DNA from: Stercorarius parasiticus
Taxonomy: Eukaryota; Chordata; Aves; Charadriiformes; Stercorariidae
Length of the DNA stretch: 64,000 bases
Reading direction: 5' to 3'
NCBI GenBank assembly: GCA_013396915.1
Contig: VWZL01000166.1
Coordinates: forward strand, 1,732,779-1,796,778
Shown piece by piece: positions 62,333 through 64,000 of this stretch. Each line of letters starts with the position of its first letter. Within the stretch, counting starts at the first letter, position 1. The notes beneath the pieces are model-generated. The model was not told the DNA's origin. It worked only from the letters and a program-made list of their open reading frames with translations, and made no database searches. The translations under genes and the position numbers were made by a program.

Positions 62333-63179
62333 GAAAAACATCTCCTTACTGCTTTAGGGGCGGAGACTAATAAGCTGGCCTCACTTTTGCCACACAGACA
62401 CACGTAGAAACACAGAAATCTGCCAGCTTCCTACTGAAAACAGAAACGCAGACTCAGCAAACAAACAGCACATAATTATTTGCTCAATTACTCTCAGAGC
62501 ACAACATCCCATTACCCTTGAGCTGGCAAGGGAAGGACGATGCTCAGTTCCGATTTTTTTTTTTTCTCCATAGGTTTATAATATTGCCAAATCTTGGGAG
62601 ATCACCACAGGGACAGAAAATACCACCTTCCCACTTTAAAGTATTTTAAAAAAATGTTAAATTTTTGCATGGACAAAATAACGTACATTCCCCAGGTAAA
62701 ACTTCAAAAAAACCCCTCAAACCACAATGGCTTGGAAATTTTCCAAAACTACTTAGCCTGAGCCAAGTATCTAGTGTGGAAAATTACAGTCCAAACGGTT
62801 AAGAATTGTTAGAAGCAATTGAAAACAGCTTTTCCTGAAGGAAAGTGTTGGGTAACCTTACTGATAGGCGGTACAACAAGTTCTGCCTGAAATAATAATA
62901 AAAAAAGAATACCAGGTAAATAATGCTTTCATTTAAAATGGTCTTGTCTCCTGCTGAGATGATGAGTGGTAACCGCTTAATGACTTATTATAGCCACTCA
63001 AGAAATAAATCAGAATCGATGACTTTCTCTCGGAGTAGGTTGTGGGATGCTGTTGGTCCCCACTGATGCAGCCCACCATCTCTTCCTTCGCTCTCCTACA
63101 CAGCAGAGGGTACGCTAAACATGCCACCGCATAGCTCAAGTCTCATTAGCAGCTGTAGCCTGACAGCAATTTAGACCCT
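62333..63179. other. AT-rich non-coding stretch
   Basis: No gene is seen. A T run is at 62556-62566. The last part, from about 62930, shows unique, possibly conserved sequence that continues into the CpG-containing patch to the right. Confidence 0.4.
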
Positions 63180-63560
63180 TGCTGTCTGAGGCGTTGGGGA
63201 AGGTAAGAGAGTCAGGCAATTTAGTTTAATTGCACGAGGCGTGCGGCCGAGCTGGACCCTCCTGCCCCGGGTCTCCTCTTTCCCCGCTCCCGCCCCACGC
63301 GGAAAGGGGCCGCCGCTCTGTGAAGATCTGACACGCGTCACCCTCAGCCAGCTCTTCGCCTTTTGTTCTGCTATTTATTAACTGACGCCCGCAGATAATT
63401 CCAATGTACTCTGGCCTCATTACGAGAAGGCAGGCTCTCAGTTCAGTAATCTCCCAAGATAAAAGAAAACAAGGAAAGAAGAGCAGAAAGTCATTTATGT
63501 GCCGAGGCTCGAGAAACGTGGGCTGCTTTCGCAGCTACCACAAAAGGCTTCCATGGGCAG
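63180..63560. promoter_or_regulatory. Small CpG patch with conserved-looking flanks
   Basis: A core of roughly 110 bases (about 63235-63345) is CpG-rich (GCACGAGGCGTGCGGCCGAG and GGAAAGGGGCCGCC), flanked by AT-richer unique sequence with TTTAGTTTAATTGCACG and TATTTATTAACTGACG motifs. It may be a distal enhancer or a minor alternative promoter. No exon with splice signals was found. Overlapping short frames on both strands are not convincing. Confidence 0.3.
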
Positions 63561-64000
63561 GAGGATGGCTACCCCTTGTCAAGACGCACCTCAGCCTGCC
63601 TCGGTTAGTGCCTCGGTGGTAGCACACCCTTAGTTTTCTCTCTTCCCTTCCCACCTGGGCACTGTCTCTTAGTTGTGCTTGGCCACCCCTCTGCTACAAA
63701 GGGATGGGTTTAGCACAGCTGTGGCACCAACAATTATAAAGAGACAGGACGGTTATTGATTTAAAAGCCAGGCTTTTACTTTTGCCTGTGTTTTCTTTCT
63801 GTTGTCCACCCTATAAGCCTCAAGCCCAGCCTTTCCCAGATGACTGGCCAGAGGGTCAGAGTGCAGAAGGGCAGAAGTGACCGTCATCATCTCCTTCTAA
63901 GCTGGCCTCCTCCACTACCCCCACAGCAGGGCTCTCTCCCTGTAATTTCTAAGCTGAGCTCAGAGAATCTGTGAGTTAAAACACAGCTTTGGGGTGGGGA
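63561..64000. other. Non-coding stretch to window end
   Basis: No gene or recognised repeat. Composition is moderate in GC, and the window ends in a short GGGGTGGGGA run. Confidence 0.45.

Noticed and set aside
1..64000. CRISPR array, tRNA or rRNA genes, phage or bacterial operons
   Set aside because: No regularly spaced repeats, no cloverleaf or rRNA sequence recognised, and CR1 elements and splice signals show vertebrate DNA.

Overview
The window is vertebrate nuclear DNA, almost certainly from a bird. The strongest evidence is a set of CR1 LINE fragments: two have the typical avian CR1 3' end and one is older and more degraded. Interspersed repeats are otherwise sparse, there are no Alu- or L1-like sequences, and the single CpG island sits in AT-rich DNA. 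Long ORFs are rare, and most of those over 60 codons look like chance. I see no operons, CRISPR arrays, rRNA, tRNA or bacterial or phage genes.

Layout. From 1 to about 42.9 kb is AT-rich non-coding DNA with simple repeats, CR1 remnants, an ancient MIR-like SINE, a 90%-identical inverted-repeat pair (26.7 and 28.5 kb) and several stretches that look like conserved non-coding elements. Three minus-strand segments in it (about 4.0, 10.8 and 26.1 kb) have a plausible 3' splice site leading into an open or coding-like stretch, but I recognise none of them. From about 43.4 to 44.9 kb is a CpG island with GC boxes. On the minus strand inside it is a credible first coding exon (43853 down to 43803): an ATG, a hydrophobic signal-peptide-like start and a consensus splice donor in phase 0. 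The likeliest reading is a secreted or membrane protein gene starting here and running leftward, so much of 1-43.8 kb would be its first intron. I cannot name the gene.

The island is misassembled. An 80-N gap (44043-44122) and single Ns at 42893, 43082 and 44498 delimit two small contigs (42894-43081 and 44123-44497) that repeat sequence already present at 43877-44042 and 43444-43817. These are false duplications, not biology, and any ORF crossing them is artificial.

Right of the island a 5'-truncated CR1 lies immediately upstream of the promoter. At 48.4-49.3 kb the minus strand carries what may be the last exon and 3' UTR of a second gene: a short open frame, a stop, about 710 bases of AT-rich sequence and an AATAAA signal. 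From 49.3 to 64 kb is AT-rich non-coding DNA with ancient repeat fragments, candidate enhancers near 57.5, 60.1 and 63.4 kb, and one minus-strand 90-codon ORF of unclear status. I found no convincing undescribed system. The points most worth checking are the assembly error at the promoter, the exon 1 candidate, the 48-49 kb terminal exon, the inverted repeat, and the CpG-rich patch beginning at an N at 7537.
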